DNA of 64,000 nucleotides from Pseudocolwellia sp. AS88 (GCF_030551755.1 NZ_JAUPEC010000004.1:150873-214872); one strand, 5' to 3'; shown: positions 19,595 to 30,038, numbered from the stretch's first letter. Program-made: numbers and translations. Notes: generated by a model not told the origin, from the letters alone.

Positions 19595-21199
19595 ATGTTA
19601 GATGCAAACTTAAAAGCCCAATTACAGAACTACCTACAAAATTTAACGTCTAGTGTTGAATTAGCAGTGTTTCTTGACGATGGTCCAAAATCAAAAGAAT
19701 TAAACGAATTAGTGCAAGAAATTGCAACAATGTCACCACTTATCAACCTAGTAAAACTAGATGGGAGCAACGAACGCGCTCCGTCAATGCTAGTCAGATC
19801 GGTTACCAACAATACTGAAATACGTTTTGCCGGTATTCCAATGGGACATGAATTTACCTCACTTGTTTTAGCTTTATTACACAGTGGCGGACACCCAATT
19901 AAATTGAGTGAAGAAATTATAGAACAGGTACGCAACTTAGAAGGTGATTACGCGTTTGAGACCTATGTATCCTTAAGTTGTCAGAATTGTCCTGATGTTG
20001 TTCAAGCATTGAATATGATGTCAGCAATCAATCCACAAATTACCAATGTAATGGTAGATGGATCTGTATTCTCACAAGAAGTTTACAGTAAAGATATTTT
20101 ATCTGTACCCGCAGTGTACTTGAACGGACAACCGTTTGCTCAAGGCAGAATGTCGGTTATAGAAATACTAAACAAAGTGGATGTAAACGCACATTCACGC
20201 CAAGCGGAAGCGATTAACAAGAAAGAATCTTTCGATGTATTAGTGATAGGTGGTGGTCCAGCGGGCGCATCATCAGCAATATACAGCGCACGTAAAGGCA
20301 TAAAAACAGGTGTAGTAGCAGACCGTTTTGGCGGACAACTACAAGACACCATGGCAATTGAAAACTTTATCTCCGTTAAAGCCACGGAAGGCCCCAAGCT
20401 TGTTGCCAGCTTGGAAGAACACGTAAAAGAATACGACGTAGACATTATGAATGGTCAACGCGTTAAAAAGATTATTGAAAGCGATGTACCTGGTGGCCTA
20501 ATTCAAGTTCAGCTTGAAAACGACGCCATTCTTCAAACTCGCTCAGCCATTATTGCCACCGGTGCAAGATGGAGAGAAATGAACGTACCAGGCGAGCAAG
20601 AGTACAAAGGTAAAGGCGTAGCATACTGCCCACATTGTGATGGACCATTATTTAAAGGTAAATCTGTAGCCGTAATTGGTGGTGGTAACTCAGGTATAGA
20701 AGCGGCAATTGATTTAGCCGGTATTGTTAGCCACGTAACGGTTTTAGAATTTGATACAAGCTTACGAGCTGATGCTGTTTTACAAGAAAAAGCCCGTTCG
20801 TTAGGTAACGTTGAAATTATTATGAATGCTCAAACCACTGAGGTATTAGGTAACGGTAATCATGTAACAGGTCTTAACTACTTAGACCGTCAAACAAACG
20901 AAACTAAAAGTATAGAACTAGCCGGTATATTTGTTCAAATTGGTTTAGTACCTAACTCACAGTTTTTAGAAGGTACAGTAGATTTAACACCACGTGGCGA
21001 AATTATTACCAACAGTCACGGCGAAACAAGCATTGCAGGTGTTTATGCTGCAGGTGATGTAACTCACACACCTTACAAGCAAATCATTATTGCAATGGGA
21101 AGTGGCGCAACAGCAGCACTTGGCGCTTTTGATTACTTAATCAGAACACCAAATGCAGAAGAAGAGTTGGTAGCAGAGAAGGAAACTCAAGCGGCTTAA
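19595..21199 (+). CDS. ahpF: Alkyl hydroperoxide reductase subunit F (NADH:disulfide oxidoreductase)
   Basis: This flavoenzyme transfers electrons from NADH to AhpC. Its 534 residues contain an N-terminal tandem thioredoxin-like domain with redox pair C129-C132 (CQNC), an FAD-binding GGGPAG (219-224), the second redox pair C345-C348 (CPHC), an NAD-binding GGGNSG and the C-terminal GVYAAGDVT flavin motif. The cysteine positions coincide with those of E. coli AhpF. AAGGA precedes the start. Same strand as ahpC; probably co-transcribed, with internal hairpins in the gap. Confidence 0.97.
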   Translation: MLDANLKAQLQNYLQNLTSSVELAVFLDDGPKSKELNELVQEIATMSPLINLVKLDGSNERAPSMLVRSVTNNTEIRFAGIPMGHEFTSLVLALLHSGGHPIKLSEEIIEQVRNLEGDYAFETYVSLSCQNCPDVVQALNMMSAINPQITNVMVDGSVFSQEVYSKDILSVPAVYLNGQPFAQGRMSVIEILNKVDVNAHSRQAEAINKKESFDVLVIGGGPAGASSAIYSARKGIKTGVVADRFGGQLQDTMAIENFISVKATEGPKLVASLEEHVKEYDVDIMNGQRVKKIIESDVPGGLIQVQLENDAILQTRSAIIATGARWREMNVPGEQEYKGKGVAYCPHCDGPLFKGKSVAVIGGGNSGIEAAIDLAGIVSHVTVLEFDTSLRADAVLQEKARSLGNVEIIMNAQTTEVLGNGNHVTGLNYLDRQTNETKSIELAGIFVQIGLVPNSQFLEGTVDLTPRGEIITNSHGETSIAGVYAAGDVTHTPYKQIIIAMGSGATAALGAFDYLIRTPNAEEELVAEKETQAA

Positions 21200-21275
21200 T
21201 TAACCTCTGCTCGGATTAAATCTTCTAAAGAGTAAACCTAAAATTTATTACTAGCTTATAAATTGCAGGACATAG

Positions 21276-21309
21276 CCCTAACTTGAACCTCCCCGAGTTT
21301 AAGTTAGGG
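21276..21309 (+). terminator. Terminator after ahpF
   Basis: CCCTAACTTGAAC (21276-21288) pairs with GTTTAAGTTAGGG (21297-21309) with a single wobble, followed by TGAATTTATTT. It sits between ahpF and the convergent oxyR gene and could serve both directions. Confidence 0.7.
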
Positions 21310-21434
21310 TGAATTTATTTAACAATTCCCCCCAAGCACTTTCGTCACTGTATTCTTTTTTTGAAGGATACTATAGTGGCGTTAGTGCTTTTTTATATCT
21401 ATTACGGTTTACAAATTACAGTTTACAAAAACAA

Positions 21435-22331
21435 TCAAATAACCTCTTTCATCGAGTTTTTAACACTACTCACAACTGCTCGAATACATTGCATTCTTGA
21501 ATAGCCCGATCTCAACATGAGTGATATTTGTCGATTAGGTTTTGGATCTTCAAACGGAATATAATTAATTGTGTTAGTAATGTGATGATTAACCGTTGCA
21601 AGTTGCGGTAATAAGGTGATGCCCATATTGCTTGAAACCATATAACGTAAAGTTTCTAAGCTTGTTGCCTGAAAACGATGATCTTCTTTCGCACCTGCGG
21701 TAAAACAAAAACCTAAAGCTTGATCTCGTAAACAGTGACCATCTTCTAATGTTAATACTTCATAGTCTTTTAACTCACCTAAACTTACCACCTCTTTCAA
21801 CGAAAGCTGGTGATCTTTTGATGTGGCCAATACCAATGGTTCTTCAAATAAATCGTAGCGATCAAATTTATCCATTTCTTCCAGCCAAGGTAAAATAATT
21901 AAATCTAACTTACCGTCATCTAAAGACTTTAAAAGATTTTTAGTTTTATCTTCGTGTAAATAAAATTTTATATTCGGTAATTTATCGTTTAAATCTTTCA
22001 TGATGTGAGGCAACAAATATGGCGCTAAAGTAGGTATTAATCCTATATGTAAATCTCCAGAAAAGGGATCTAACAATGCTTTAGCAGACGCTTCAAAATT
22101 ATTCGCTGCACGTAATACTTTACGAGCCTCAGCAACTAATTCTTCTCCTGCAGGAGTTAGCATTACTTTTCTAGTTTGCCTTTCAACTAAGGTTAAACCT
22201 AAATGCTCTTCGAGCTTCATAATCTGACCACTTAATGTGGGTTGACTTACAAAACAAGCTTCAGCAGCACGACCAAAATGTCTGTGTGTATCAATGGCAT
22301 CTAAATATTCTAAATCACGAATCTTGATCAT
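21435..22331 (-). CDS. oxyR: OxyR, peroxide-sensing LysR-type regulator
   Basis: A 298-residue transcription factor that activates peroxide-defence genes after disulfide formation. The N-terminal HTH (1-60) has AAEACFVSQPTLSGQIMKLE. The sensor loop DGHCLRDQALGFC holds C200 and C209, equivalent to the C199/C208 switch of E. coli OxyR, and the flanking RFQATSLETLRYMV and GITLLP segments match closely. Convergent with ahpCF. A half-site ATAG-N7-CTAT overlaps its own start region at 22330-22344, possibly for autorepression. This is the canonical OxyR; a second, more divergent one lies at 40338. Confidence 0.95.
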   Translation of the reverse strand: MIKIRDLEYLDAIDTHRHFGRAAEACFVSQPTLSGQIMKLEEHLGLTLVERQTRKVMLTPAGEELVAEARKVLRAANNFEASAKALLDPFSGDLHIGLIPTLAPYLLPHIMKDLNDKLPNIKFYLHEDKTKNLLKSLDDGKLDLIILPWLEEMDKFDRYDLFEEPLVLATSKDHQLSLKEVVSLGELKDYEVLTLEDGHCLRDQALGFCFTAGAKEDHRFQATSLETLRYMVSSNMGITLLPQLATVNHHITNTINYIPFEDPKPNRQISLMLRSGYSRMQCIRAVVSSVKNSMKEVI

Positions 22332-22594
22332 AGCTAAACTCTATCAATAATTAAAAAGCAATCTATTTTAACTATATCACAATCCTTTTACCTATTTGTC
22401 ACAAGCATAAACACACAAATATAAGAAATACGCTTCAGCATAGTGCAGCATGCCCATCACTGAACATTTTTTAACAAGAAACAAAGAAATAGAAAACACT
22501 TTGAACAATAAAAACAGACACTTAACTTATTGGTATCAGACTTGCTGTACACATAAGTAGATTAAACATTAAATTCAGACAAAAGTGAGAAACC

Positions 22595-23404
22595 ATGGCT
22601 TATATAGAACCCAGTGAATTTGTAACCAAAATGGTCGATTCTGGTGAACAGAAAGTTTACATGTCGACTAAAGATACCGTTATCCGTGCATTTATGGCGG
22701 GTGCCATTCTTGGCTTAGCCGCTATTTTTGCTATTACTGTAGCAACTAAAACCGGCAGCCCTATTTTAGGCGCGTGTTTATTCCCGGTTGGTTTCATCAT
22801 GCTTTACTTGATGAAGTTTGACTTATTAACAGGTGTATTTACTTTAGTGCCTTTAGCTTTATTAGATAAACGTCCAGGTGTTACCTTTGGTGGCGTGATG
22901 CGCAACTGGGGTTTAGTGTTTATAGGCAATTTTGGTGGTGCCATGACAACCGCTTTCTTTATGTCGTTTATTTTAACCTATGGTTATTCTGCTGATGGTG
23001 GTGCAATTGCCGCTAAAGTCGCTCACATTGGTGAATCAAGAACGGTAGGTTACCAAGAGCACGGGATTGGCGGTTGGTTAACTATTTTCATTCGCGGTAT
23101 GTTATGTAACTGGATGGTGTCTATGGGTGTTGTTGGCGCCATGATTTCTACCTCTGCAGGCGCTAAAATGGCTGCCATGTGGATGCCAGTTATGTTGTTC
23201 TTTTTCATGGGTTTTGAGCATTCAATTGTGAATATGTTTTTATTCCCATTCTCTATGATCATGGGTGGTGACTTTACCGTTTATGATTATTTACTTTGGA
23301 ATGAAATTCCTACAGTTCTAGGTAACTTAGCAGGCGGTTTATTATTAGTGGGCTTACCACTGTACTTTACTCATGTGAGAACTTCACCTGAGCGTAAACT
23401 TTAG
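22595..23404 (+). CDS. Formate/nitrite transporter family channel
   Basis: A 269-residue inner-membrane protein with six hydrophobic helices. The FNT features are visible: the early FMAGAILGLAA helix, GACLFPVGF, the FDLLTGVF motif, NWGLVFIGNFGG, and the second-half LCNWMVSMGV and FEHSIVNMF repeats. Such proteins form pentameric channels for formate, nitrite or related small anions. No formate dehydrogenase or nitrite reductase is adjacent, so the substrate is open. A kinase/phosphatase fusion follows 184 bases downstream after a terminator, an order that suggests nitrite/nitrate assimilation control in related marine bacteria (inference). Confidence 0.9.
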   Translation: MAYIEPSEFVTKMVDSGEQKVYMSTKDTVIRAFMAGAILGLAAIFAITVATKTGSPILGACLFPVGFIMLYLMKFDLLTGVFTLVPLALLDKRPGVTFGGVMRNWGLVFIGNFGGAMTTAFFMSFILTYGYSADGGAIAAKVAHIGESRTVGYQEHGIGGWLTIFIRGMLCNWMVSMGVVGAMISTSAGAKMAAMWMPVMLFFFMGFEHSIVNMFLFPFSMIMGGDFTVYDYLLWNEIPTVLGNLAGGLLLVGLPLYFTHVRTSPERKL

Positions 23405-23435
23405 TAAATTGTTGTAAAGTATTACTTTAAGAAAT

Positions 23436-23470
23436 GGCTTCGTAATTAATATTGCGGAGCCTTTTTATTT
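23436..23470 (+). terminator. Terminator after the FNT gene
   Basis: GGCTTCG (23436-23442) pairs with CGGAGCC (23455-23461), followed directly by TTTTTATTTT. This is a classic intrinsic terminator 30 bases after the stop. Confidence 0.85.
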
Positions 23471-23588
23471 TAGACCTTATGAAATAATGTAACTCTGGTA
23501 GACTTTTAATGAACTTATTCACACCTGAATAAACAGAATAAGTAGTGTAGATTGAAAACGTTATAATCGAGTTTGATAGGAATAAATC

Positions 23589-25292
23589 ATGAGCAAAGCA
23601 CTTAGTGTCAGTATTGGCGGTGCAACCGATAAAGGTGTAAAAGCCATTAACCAAGATTTTTTAGGCAGCGTAACGCCTAAAGAACCTCAGCTTAGTGCTA
23701 AAGGTATTGCACTAGCTATGGCTGACGGTATTAGCTCAAGTAAAGTAAGCCAAATAGCCAGCGAGACTGCTGTTGCTAGTTTTTTAGATGATTATTACTG
23801 CACCTCTGACTCTTGGTCAGTAAAAAGCTCTGTGCAAAAGGTTATTAAATCGATTAATTCTTGGCTGTATTCGCAAACCCGAAATAGCCCATACCGTTTC
23901 GATAAAGACAAAGGATATATTTGTACTTTCAGCGCTTTAGTTTTCAAATCAAATACGGCTCACTTGTTTCATTCTGGCGATACCCGTATTTATCGTTTAT
24001 CAGGCGACGGGCTTGAACAACTTACTGAAGATCACCGTCGCGTAGTTTCATCTGAAGTCACCTATCTCACGCGGGCGTTAGGTATAGACCAAACCTTAGA
24101 AATAGATTATCAATCCCTTACTATCGAACCAGGTGACACTTTTGTTATTGCCACAGATGGTATTTACGAATTCATTAAAAGCTCAGACATTACTAAAGCC
24201 ATTAATAACGCTGAGTCATTAAACGATGCCGCACAATTAATTCTTGAACAAGCACTTGAACACGGCAGCGATGACAACTTAAGTATACAAATAGCTCGAG
24301 TAGATAACTTACCTGAATATCAATTAGACGAAGTACATCAACTTACTATGTTGCCTTTGCCGCCTAGACTAACGCCAAGAATGGATTTTGATGGTTATGA
24401 AATACTGCGAGAAATTTATATTAGCAGCCGCAGTCATGTATTTTTAGCTCGAGATAAAGACACAAACGAAACTGTTGTTATTAAAACGCCATCCACCGAG
24501 TTACGTAACGACAGTAAATATTTAGAACGTTTCATGTTGGAAGAATGGATAGCCAAACGAGTTGATAATCCAAACGTAGCAAAAGCAATAGAGCCTAAAC
24601 GAAAACGTAACTTCTTATATTTAGTAACGGAATATATTGAAGGCATTTCATTAAATCAGTGGATGATAGACAACCCCAAGCCTAAGTTAGAACAAGTTCG
24701 CGACATAATCGAACAAGTCGCCAAAGGATTACAGGCTTTTCATCGGCAAGAAATGATCCACCAAGATTTACGGCCAAATAACATCATGATTGATCATACA
24801 AATACCGTAAAAATTATTGATTTTGGCTCAACCTTTATTGCTGGTGTTACCGACGCAAATACCGAAGATGTAATGCGCGGAACCATACGTTTTTCGGCAC
24901 CTGAGTATTTTTTAGGACAATTAGGAACTCAGCAATCAGACATTTATTCATTAGCGGCTATCACCTATCAAATGTTGTCTGGTGAGTTTCCATATAGCCA
25001 AGCCATTGCTCAAGCGAATACCCTTTCAGCACAGGAAAAACTGGGATATAGAAGTTTAATTACTAAAGATTCACAACTTCCTGTTTGGCTAGACTATACT
25101 TTAAAAAGAGCTTTACATATCAACCCGTTAAAACGACATTCAGAATTATCAGAATTTATGCATGATCTTAGACATCCAAATAAAATGTATTTAGCACAAA
25201 CTAAACCACCTTTAATGGAACGAGATCCTGTAATGTTTTGGCAAGGCGTTAGTTTAGTTTTATTTGTACTGTTAATCGCCCAGTTCATCTGA
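23589..25292 (+). CDS. PP2C phosphatase-Ser/Thr protein kinase fusion, membrane anchored
   Basis: A 567-residue bifunctional signalling protein. Residues about 5-235 are a PP2C-type phosphatase (NQDFLG, MADGISSS, FHSGDTRIYR, ATDGIYEF, DDNLSIQI metal-ligand motifs). Residues about 260-530 are a eukaryotic-like kinase: VVIKTP (ATP lysine), HQDLRPNNIM (catalytic Asp and Asn), DFGSTF (metal Asp) and APEYFLG (activation segment). The HRD motif reads HQD. A single C-terminal helix (about 548-566) anchors it with both domains in the cytoplasm. The pairing lets one protein add and remove phosphate from the same target, which is unknown. Preceded by the FNT channel gene. Confidence 0.92.
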   Translation: MSKALSVSIGGATDKGVKAINQDFLGSVTPKEPQLSAKGIALAMADGISSSKVSQIASETAVASFLDDYYCTSDSWSVKSSVQKVIKSINSWLYSQTRNSPYRFDKDKGYICTFSALVFKSNTAHLFHSGDTRIYRLSGDGLEQLTEDHRRVVSSEVTYLTRALGIDQTLEIDYQSLTIEPGDTFVIATDGIYEFIKSSDITKAINNAESLNDAAQLILEQALEHGSDDNLSIQIARVDNLPEYQLDEVHQLTMLPLPPRLTPRMDFDGYEILREIYISSRSHVFLARDKDTNETVVIKTPSTELRNDSKYLERFMLEEWIAKRVDNPNVAKAIEPKRKRNFLYLVTEYIEGISLNQWMIDNPKPKLEQVRDIIEQVAKGLQAFHRQEMIHQDLRPNNIMIDHTNTVKIIDFGSTFIAGVTDANTEDVMRGTIRFSAPEYFLGQLGTQQSDIYSLAAITYQMLSGEFPYSQAIAQANTLSAQEKLGYRSLITKDSQLPVWLDYTLKRALHINPLKRHSELSEFMHDLRHPNKMYLAQTKPPLMERDPVMFWQGVSLVLFVLLIAQFI

Positions 25293-25526
25293 GTTAACTA
25301 CAGCAAAAAGCTGTGTAATGAAATTTTAATATATTTGTTTTATTATGTAACAATATGCAACCGTAACTGGAAGTATTAAAACTTTTTTACCTGGATAATG
25401 AGTATTTTAAATTATATATTTATAAATTCAGTTAATTAAGAATATTTATTTAAGATCTACGGTCTACTATTAGGCAACATAAAAAATCGACATCACGAAA
25501 CGAACAAACGAGAGAAAAGAAAAATT

Positions 25527-26039
25527 ATGATCACTAGCCAAATAGAAATACTTGAACAAGCACGTTTATATCTGAGGAGTATTACACAAGAAGAATACGT
25601 AGAAATAATCTCTCCAAACTTTATCAGCTCAGCCGGCTCACATGTTCGCCATATCATAGATCATTATCAATCGGTTATATCAGGAATTGAAAACGGTATT
25701 ATCGATTACGATTTCCGTTTACGTGGTAGTAAAGTAGAAGAGAATCCTCAACTAGCTTTAGAAAAATTTGATGAAATTGAAGCATGGATGTCGAATCTTA
25801 CAGACAGCGATTTAAATCAAACTATTTCACTTTCAACTGAAGTAAGCACCAGCTCTAAACAAGTGCAAATTGTACAAACTTCATTAGCACGCGAGCTTAT
25901 TTTTGTAGGTAGTCATGCAGTTCATCATTATGCGATGATCACACAAATTACTTTTGCACAAAGCTCTACAGCAAATACATCGTTTGGCATTGCACCAGCA
26001 ACAGCGACTTTCTTAAGAGAGAAAAACGCCTCAGCTTAA
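25527..26039 (+). CDS. DinB-like four-helix protein
   Basis: A 170-residue cytoplasmic protein. Three His residues in the DinB/YfiT arrangement are visible: HVRHIIDHYQ in the second helix region and HAVHHYAMI in the last helix, the usual divalent-metal triad of the DinB-like superfamily. Members include thiol-dependent transferases and many of unknown role. GAGAGAAAAG lies upstream of the ATG. Monocistronic; ends in a region with a strong inverted repeat. Confidence 0.75.
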   Translation: MITSQIEILEQARLYLRSITQEEYVEIISPNFISSAGSHVRHIIDHYQSVISGIENGIIDYDFRLRGSKVEENPQLALEKFDEIEAWMSNLTDSDLNQTISLSTEVSTSSKQVQIVQTSLARELIFVGSHAVHHYAMITQITFAQSSTANTSFGIAPATATFLREKNASA

Positions 26040-26100
26040 TCATTAAGTGTAAAACTTCTAAAAGAAGAGTTAACCCGAGTTAAGATATGGACTTCTTAAG

Positions 26101-26151
26101 TTATTGATTAGTTTATTTAGATTGAATTTAAACAAATAAACTAATCAATAA
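26101..26151. repeat. Perfect 18-base inverted repeat between convergent genes
   Basis: TTATTGATTAGTTTATTT (26101-26118) is the exact complement of 26134-26151, with a 15-base loop. The stem is AT-only apart from three G:C pairs and lacks a flanking T-run. It may be a bidirectional transcription end for the DinB-like and OlsF-like genes, or part of a repeat element together with the motif at 26169. Confidence 0.6.
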
Positions 26152-26242
26152 TGGGCCTTCAACTTAATCAACCTCAACTAGGGATAAGCAAAGTCAGTAC
26201 TAACTTTACTTCCCAATCTAACAACCCTTTCAAGTAAATAAA

Positions 26243-28009
26243 CTACCTTGTGTAGTTCAAATACTCATCTTTTCCTTTACCTAAATACAGCTTAAGTAAT
26301 TTCTCTGGAGCTTTTGGTAAATCAACACTTAACAATAATCCCGGCGTGTGATTAAAGTTAGTATCAATACCCGTACAATGAAATTTAGCACCCAATTTAT
26401 GATATTGTTTTAACAATATAGGTACATCTTTCCCGTCAGTTTCTATGCCTGCTACCATTGCAGATAACTGTTCTAAAGTAACAGAATTAGCTTTTAGAAA
26501 GTCTTGTGCTTCAGGATGTAGGTTACTTTCAAAAGGTGATTTAGCATCAACTCCTTCACGCTCGGTGATCATGACTTCATTAATTAACGCAACAGAACGC
26601 GGATCGTATAACTTACTTAGCGATACCGTGCCATATAAGGTTCTATATCTTGGGTTTTTACATACGTAAGCGCCTATGCCCTTCCAAAGTAATAACAAGC
26701 CGTGATAGCTATTTTGATGCTCAGCAACAATAAACGAACGTCCCATTTCTAAACACGCTTTCTTTTGATTGATAAACTCAGGTTTAAAGGTAAACATTTG
26801 CGATAAATACAACTTAGAAATGTCAGCATCTTTTTGTAAAACATCTGTTTGGCCTATACGGTAAGCACCAATAATTTCTTCATTTTGATGATCGAATATA
26901 AATAAATGCATATAAGTTGCGTCAAAATGATCGGTATCACATTCTTCGCCACTACCTTCATTATGTTCTCTAAAAGTAATCTCTCTTAAACGAGTGATCT
27001 CTTGTACACAATTTGGTATTTGGTGTTGGTAACCGTTATACACAGTAAAAGATTTAAACTTCACTAAAACCTGCTCTTCTGGCAAAGCAGCAAGTTCTTG
27101 TGTCATTAAAGCTTTATCAGCCATTGGAATAATGTCTTTAAATTCAACTGTTTTATCGTCTTCTATCCAAGGGGTTAAATATGTTTCATCGTTCAAATAA
27201 CACTGTAGTCTTACAAAATCGTTCATGTTCTCAATACCATTAAATGCATTAAGCTGCTCAGGCTTAATTAAATTATTTGTCACTAAATTAATAGGGTGTT
27301 CATTTAGTTTTACCATTTCGCGCGCCAGCATTAGCAATCGAAAACGATAATATATTTGCCCCATTTTATGGAACAGTTTGCTATTAGTCCCGGAAATAAA
27401 TACAGGTAATATAGGAGCTTTCTTTTTAACAGCCACTTGAATGGCAATTCGGTTCCATTCTGCATCAGTAATGCGTTGTCTATCGTCTTGAAATGAAGAT
27501 ACTTTTCCAGCAGGGAATACTACTAATAATCCTTCATTATCAACATGCTTAAAACATTGTTTAATCGCCGAAGTATTTATCGCCGCTTTAGGTTGTAATG
27601 GATTAGCAAAAATAAAATAATCAGCAATTTCTTTAAAAACCCGTAAGCCTAAGTTCGCCATTATTTTAGTATCAGCACGATATGCTGTAAGTATTTTAGC
27701 AATAATAACTCCTTCTACCATACCGTAAGGATGGTTACATACAACAACACAACGACCTTCTTTCGGAATTTTAGCAATAACACCATCACCGCCAAAAACG
27801 CGTACACCTAGCTCCTTTAACAAGCGCTCTGAAAAATCTTGTTTTTCGCGCCCCCATAAATCACCTCGAACATAAAGCTGATGAAGTTTATCTATGCCTA
27901 GTAGTTTATCTAATAAAGGGGAAATCGGCCTTAGTATGTTACCTAACAGGCTATCGGGTAGTAACGCAGCTAAGCGTAAATCTGAAACATTTTCTTTAGG
28001 TTTATTCAT
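26243..28009 (-). CDS. OlsF-like bifunctional acyltransferase (ornithine-lipid synthesis)
   Basis: A 588-residue two-domain enzyme. The N-terminal half (about 60-270) is a PlsC-like O-acyltransferase: the usual HxxxxD is represented by NHPYGMVEG, with FPAGKVSSF later. The C-terminal half (about 320-550) is an OlsB-like N-acyltransferase of the GNAT fold (REITFREHNEG, DHFDATYMHLFIFD, CLEMGRSFI, LLLWKGIGAYV). This order matches OlsF of Serratia: the C-terminal domain acylates ornithine and the N-terminal domain adds the second chain. Substrate identity is by family only; lysophospholipid or haemolysin-like acyltransferase is the alternative. ATG start at 28009, isolated gene. Confidence 0.8.
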   Translation of the reverse strand: MNKPKENVSDLRLAALLPDSLLGNILRPISPLLDKLLGIDKLHQLYVRGDLWGREKQDFSERLLKELGVRVFGGDGVIAKIPKEGRCVVVCNHPYGMVEGVIIAKILTAYRADTKIMANLGLRVFKEIADYFIFANPLQPKAAINTSAIKQCFKHVDNEGLLVVFPAGKVSSFQDDRQRITDAEWNRIAIQVAVKKKAPILPVFISGTNSKLFHKMGQIYYRFRLLMLAREMVKLNEHPINLVTNNLIKPEQLNAFNGIENMNDFVRLQCYLNDETYLTPWIEDDKTVEFKDIIPMADKALMTQELAALPEEQVLVKFKSFTVYNGYQHQIPNCVQEITRLREITFREHNEGSGEECDTDHFDATYMHLFIFDHQNEEIIGAYRIGQTDVLQKDADISKLYLSQMFTFKPEFINQKKACLEMGRSFIVAEHQNSYHGLLLLWKGIGAYVCKNPRYRTLYGTVSLSKLYDPRSVALINEVMITEREGVDAKSPFESNLHPEAQDFLKANSVTLEQLSAMVAGIETDGKDVPILLKQYHKLGAKFHCTGIDTNFNHTPGLLLSVDLPKAPEKLLKLYLGKGKDEYLNYTR

Positions 28010-28331
28010 AGTGATGGGTTTACAACAATTCTCAACAATTTAATTTTTATTTTGCTTAACTTCAGCCTCAATACGTAAACAAGACCCTTAACAACAGAAA
28101 AACTATTCAACAGACTTTAATAATAACTCTTCACACAAATAAAACTAGCATAAAAACATAACTTTACTGCTAACAATTAACACCTGTTTAGTATATTGGT
28201 TTATATTAACTCCTCCCGTAAAGCATCAGTAACCATACTGAGAGTCTTATTATTGAACGAAGCAACACAGGATGTTTACGCCAACTCATTAATTTATAAC
28301 AAGCATTATTTATTGAGAGCTAAAAAATAAT
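28010..28331. other. Intergenic region between divergent genes
   Basis: This 322-base AT-rich gap separates the divergent acyltransferase and phospholipase D genes and must hold both promoters. A possible promoter-like TATATT occurs near 28203. No convincing operator or hairpin stands out. Confidence 0.5.
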
Positions 28332-29963
28332 ATGAAAAAAACTATACTCAACAAATCATCTTTTAAACATCAACTCTCAACACTTATTAAAACATCTTTA
28401 CTCTGTGTTAGTTTTTTAACTGCATCATGTTCCTCTGCTCAACCAAGTGTTTTAGAAACCCATTATCAAGAAAACGCTCATAAACTTCATGATAAAAACA
28501 CAGCTGAAACTTGTGCAGCACTTAGCAAACCCAATCAAACATCGTTATCACAGCACTTAGCTCCTTATGCCGAGAGAATGCAAAATAGCACAGGGGTTTA
28601 TGTACTCGAAGAAGGTATAGAATCGTTATTATCTCGGGGCTGGTTAACTCATAAAGCTGAAAAGACCATTGATATTCAATACTTCATTTTCACTGCCGAC
28701 AACATCGGACTCATTGCCGCAGACTACTTAATTCAAGCAGCTGACCGTGGTGTAAAAGTTCGCTTACTTGTTGATGACTTAATGGTAGATGCTAAGGGTG
28801 ACGAATTATTAATATTAGACGCTCATGAAAATCTATCTATTAAAATATATAACCCACTAGCTAATATTGGTAAAAACATTTTCCAAAAAGTAAAAAATCT
28901 CGCCACAGATTTTCACGGTTTTAATCAGCGCATGCACAATAAAACCTTCACCGTTGATGGCAAAGTATCAATTACTGGTGGCAGAAATGTAGCCGATGAG
29001 TATTTTGGTTACGACCACGAATATAATTTCAGAGATCGTGATGTGTTGTTGTTAGGTGGCTCTGTTAGTGAAATTGAATCATCTTTTGAAGATTTTTGGA
29101 ACGACGAACTAAGCGTGCCAGTAACGCAACTTATTAAAAGTGAAAACAATGATACTGACATCACAAACTCAGACTTAGCAAATTATGAAGCCCTGCATCA
29201 ATACGCTTGCGATACTGAAAACTATGTTCCTCTAGTTCGTGAAAAAATGAAGAAAATTCCTGAAGCATTTTTGCAGCAAGAAACTGAAGGTAAAGTGTAT
29301 TGGTTGCAAGATGTTGAATATATCTCAGATATTCCAGGTAAGAATAACGAAAATAAATTCCTCGGCGGTAGCGGTCTTTCTACAGAAAAACTCATTGAAC
29401 TGGTTCGTAATGCTAAAAAGTCGATCATCATTCAAACACCTTACTTAGTTACCACCGACTTAAGCCGAGATTTATTCAAAGCATTAACAGACAACGGTGT
29501 TGAGATAAAAATACTAACCAACAGCTTAGCCTCTAACGATAACCTTGAAGCTTTTAATGGTTATCAACGCGACAGACAAAAACTATTAAAAACAGGTGTC
29601 GAAATTTACGAATTTAAACCAGATGCTGAGATCAGACAAAAAATAATGTCTGAAGTTATGGATAAGCAATTAACCACCCCACCTATCTTTGGTTTACATT
29701 CAAAGTCGATGGTAATTGATGATGAAATAACGGTGATCGGGACTTTTAATTTAGACCCACGCAGTGCCAATTTAAACACCGAAAGTATTACGGTTATTCC
29801 TTCAAAAGCATTAACGCTAGATGTAAAACAAGGCATGCTTGAAGAGATGGAACCACAAAATGCATGGCGAACTACAGAAGATTGGAATCCTGATGGTGAA
29901 GTCGACATACTCAAACGAATAAAAGTAAAGTTACGAAGAGTTGTACCTAAAAATATACTTTAG
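28332..29963 (+). CDS. Phospholipase D family lipoprotein (cardiolipin-synthase-like)
   Basis: A 543-residue exported protein. The signal peptide ends in the lipobox LTASCSS, giving a lipid-anchored periplasmic enzyme. Two HKD catalytic motifs are intact: HNKTFTVDGKVSITGGRN in the first half and HSKSMVIDDEITVIGTFN in the second, each followed by the GGRN/GTFN-type segment. The arrangement resembles ClsC/YmdC-type phosphatidyltransferases and PLD nucleases. The lipoprotein anchor and its position next to an OlsF-like lipid acyltransferase favour membrane-lipid remodelling, but the substrate is inferred. Confidence 0.85.
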   Translation: MKKTILNKSSFKHQLSTLIKTSLLCVSFLTASCSSAQPSVLETHYQENAHKLHDKNTAETCAALSKPNQTSLSQHLAPYAERMQNSTGVYVLEEGIESLLSRGWLTHKAEKTIDIQYFIFTADNIGLIAADYLIQAADRGVKVRLLVDDLMVDAKGDELLILDAHENLSIKIYNPLANIGKNIFQKVKNLATDFHGFNQRMHNKTFTVDGKVSITGGRNVADEYFGYDHEYNFRDRDVLLLGGSVSEIESSFEDFWNDELSVPVTQLIKSENNDTDITNSDLANYEALHQYACDTENYVPLVREKMKKIPEAFLQQETEGKVYWLQDVEYISDIPGKNNENKFLGGSGLSTEKLIELVRNAKKSIIIQTPYLVTTDLSRDLFKALTDNGVEIKILTNSLASNDNLEAFNGYQRDRQKLLKTGVEIYEFKPDAEIRQKIMSEVMDKQLTTPPIFGLHSKSMVIDDEITVIGTFNLDPRSANLNTESITVIPSKALTLDVKQGMLEEMEPQNAWRTTEDWNPDGEVDILKRIKVKLRRVVPKNIL

Positions 29964-30038
29964 GTGATAACTTAACAACGGCTTAAGCATAAAGAAATGG
30001 AATGCAGAGTGATGCAACTTGGTAATGAGCAATAGCTA

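Noticed and set aside
21309..21500. Plus-strand ORF of 63 codons after ahpF
   Set aside because: No Shine-Dalgarno; it overlaps the end of oxyR and a terminator.
22330..22344. ATAG-N7-CTAT at the oxyR start as a full OxyR operator
   Set aside because: Only one half of the four-part site is present, so autoregulation is noted but not claimed as a feature.
23427..23654. Minus-strand ORF of 75 codons
   Set aside because: It overlaps the FNT terminator and the start of the kinase gene; no support.
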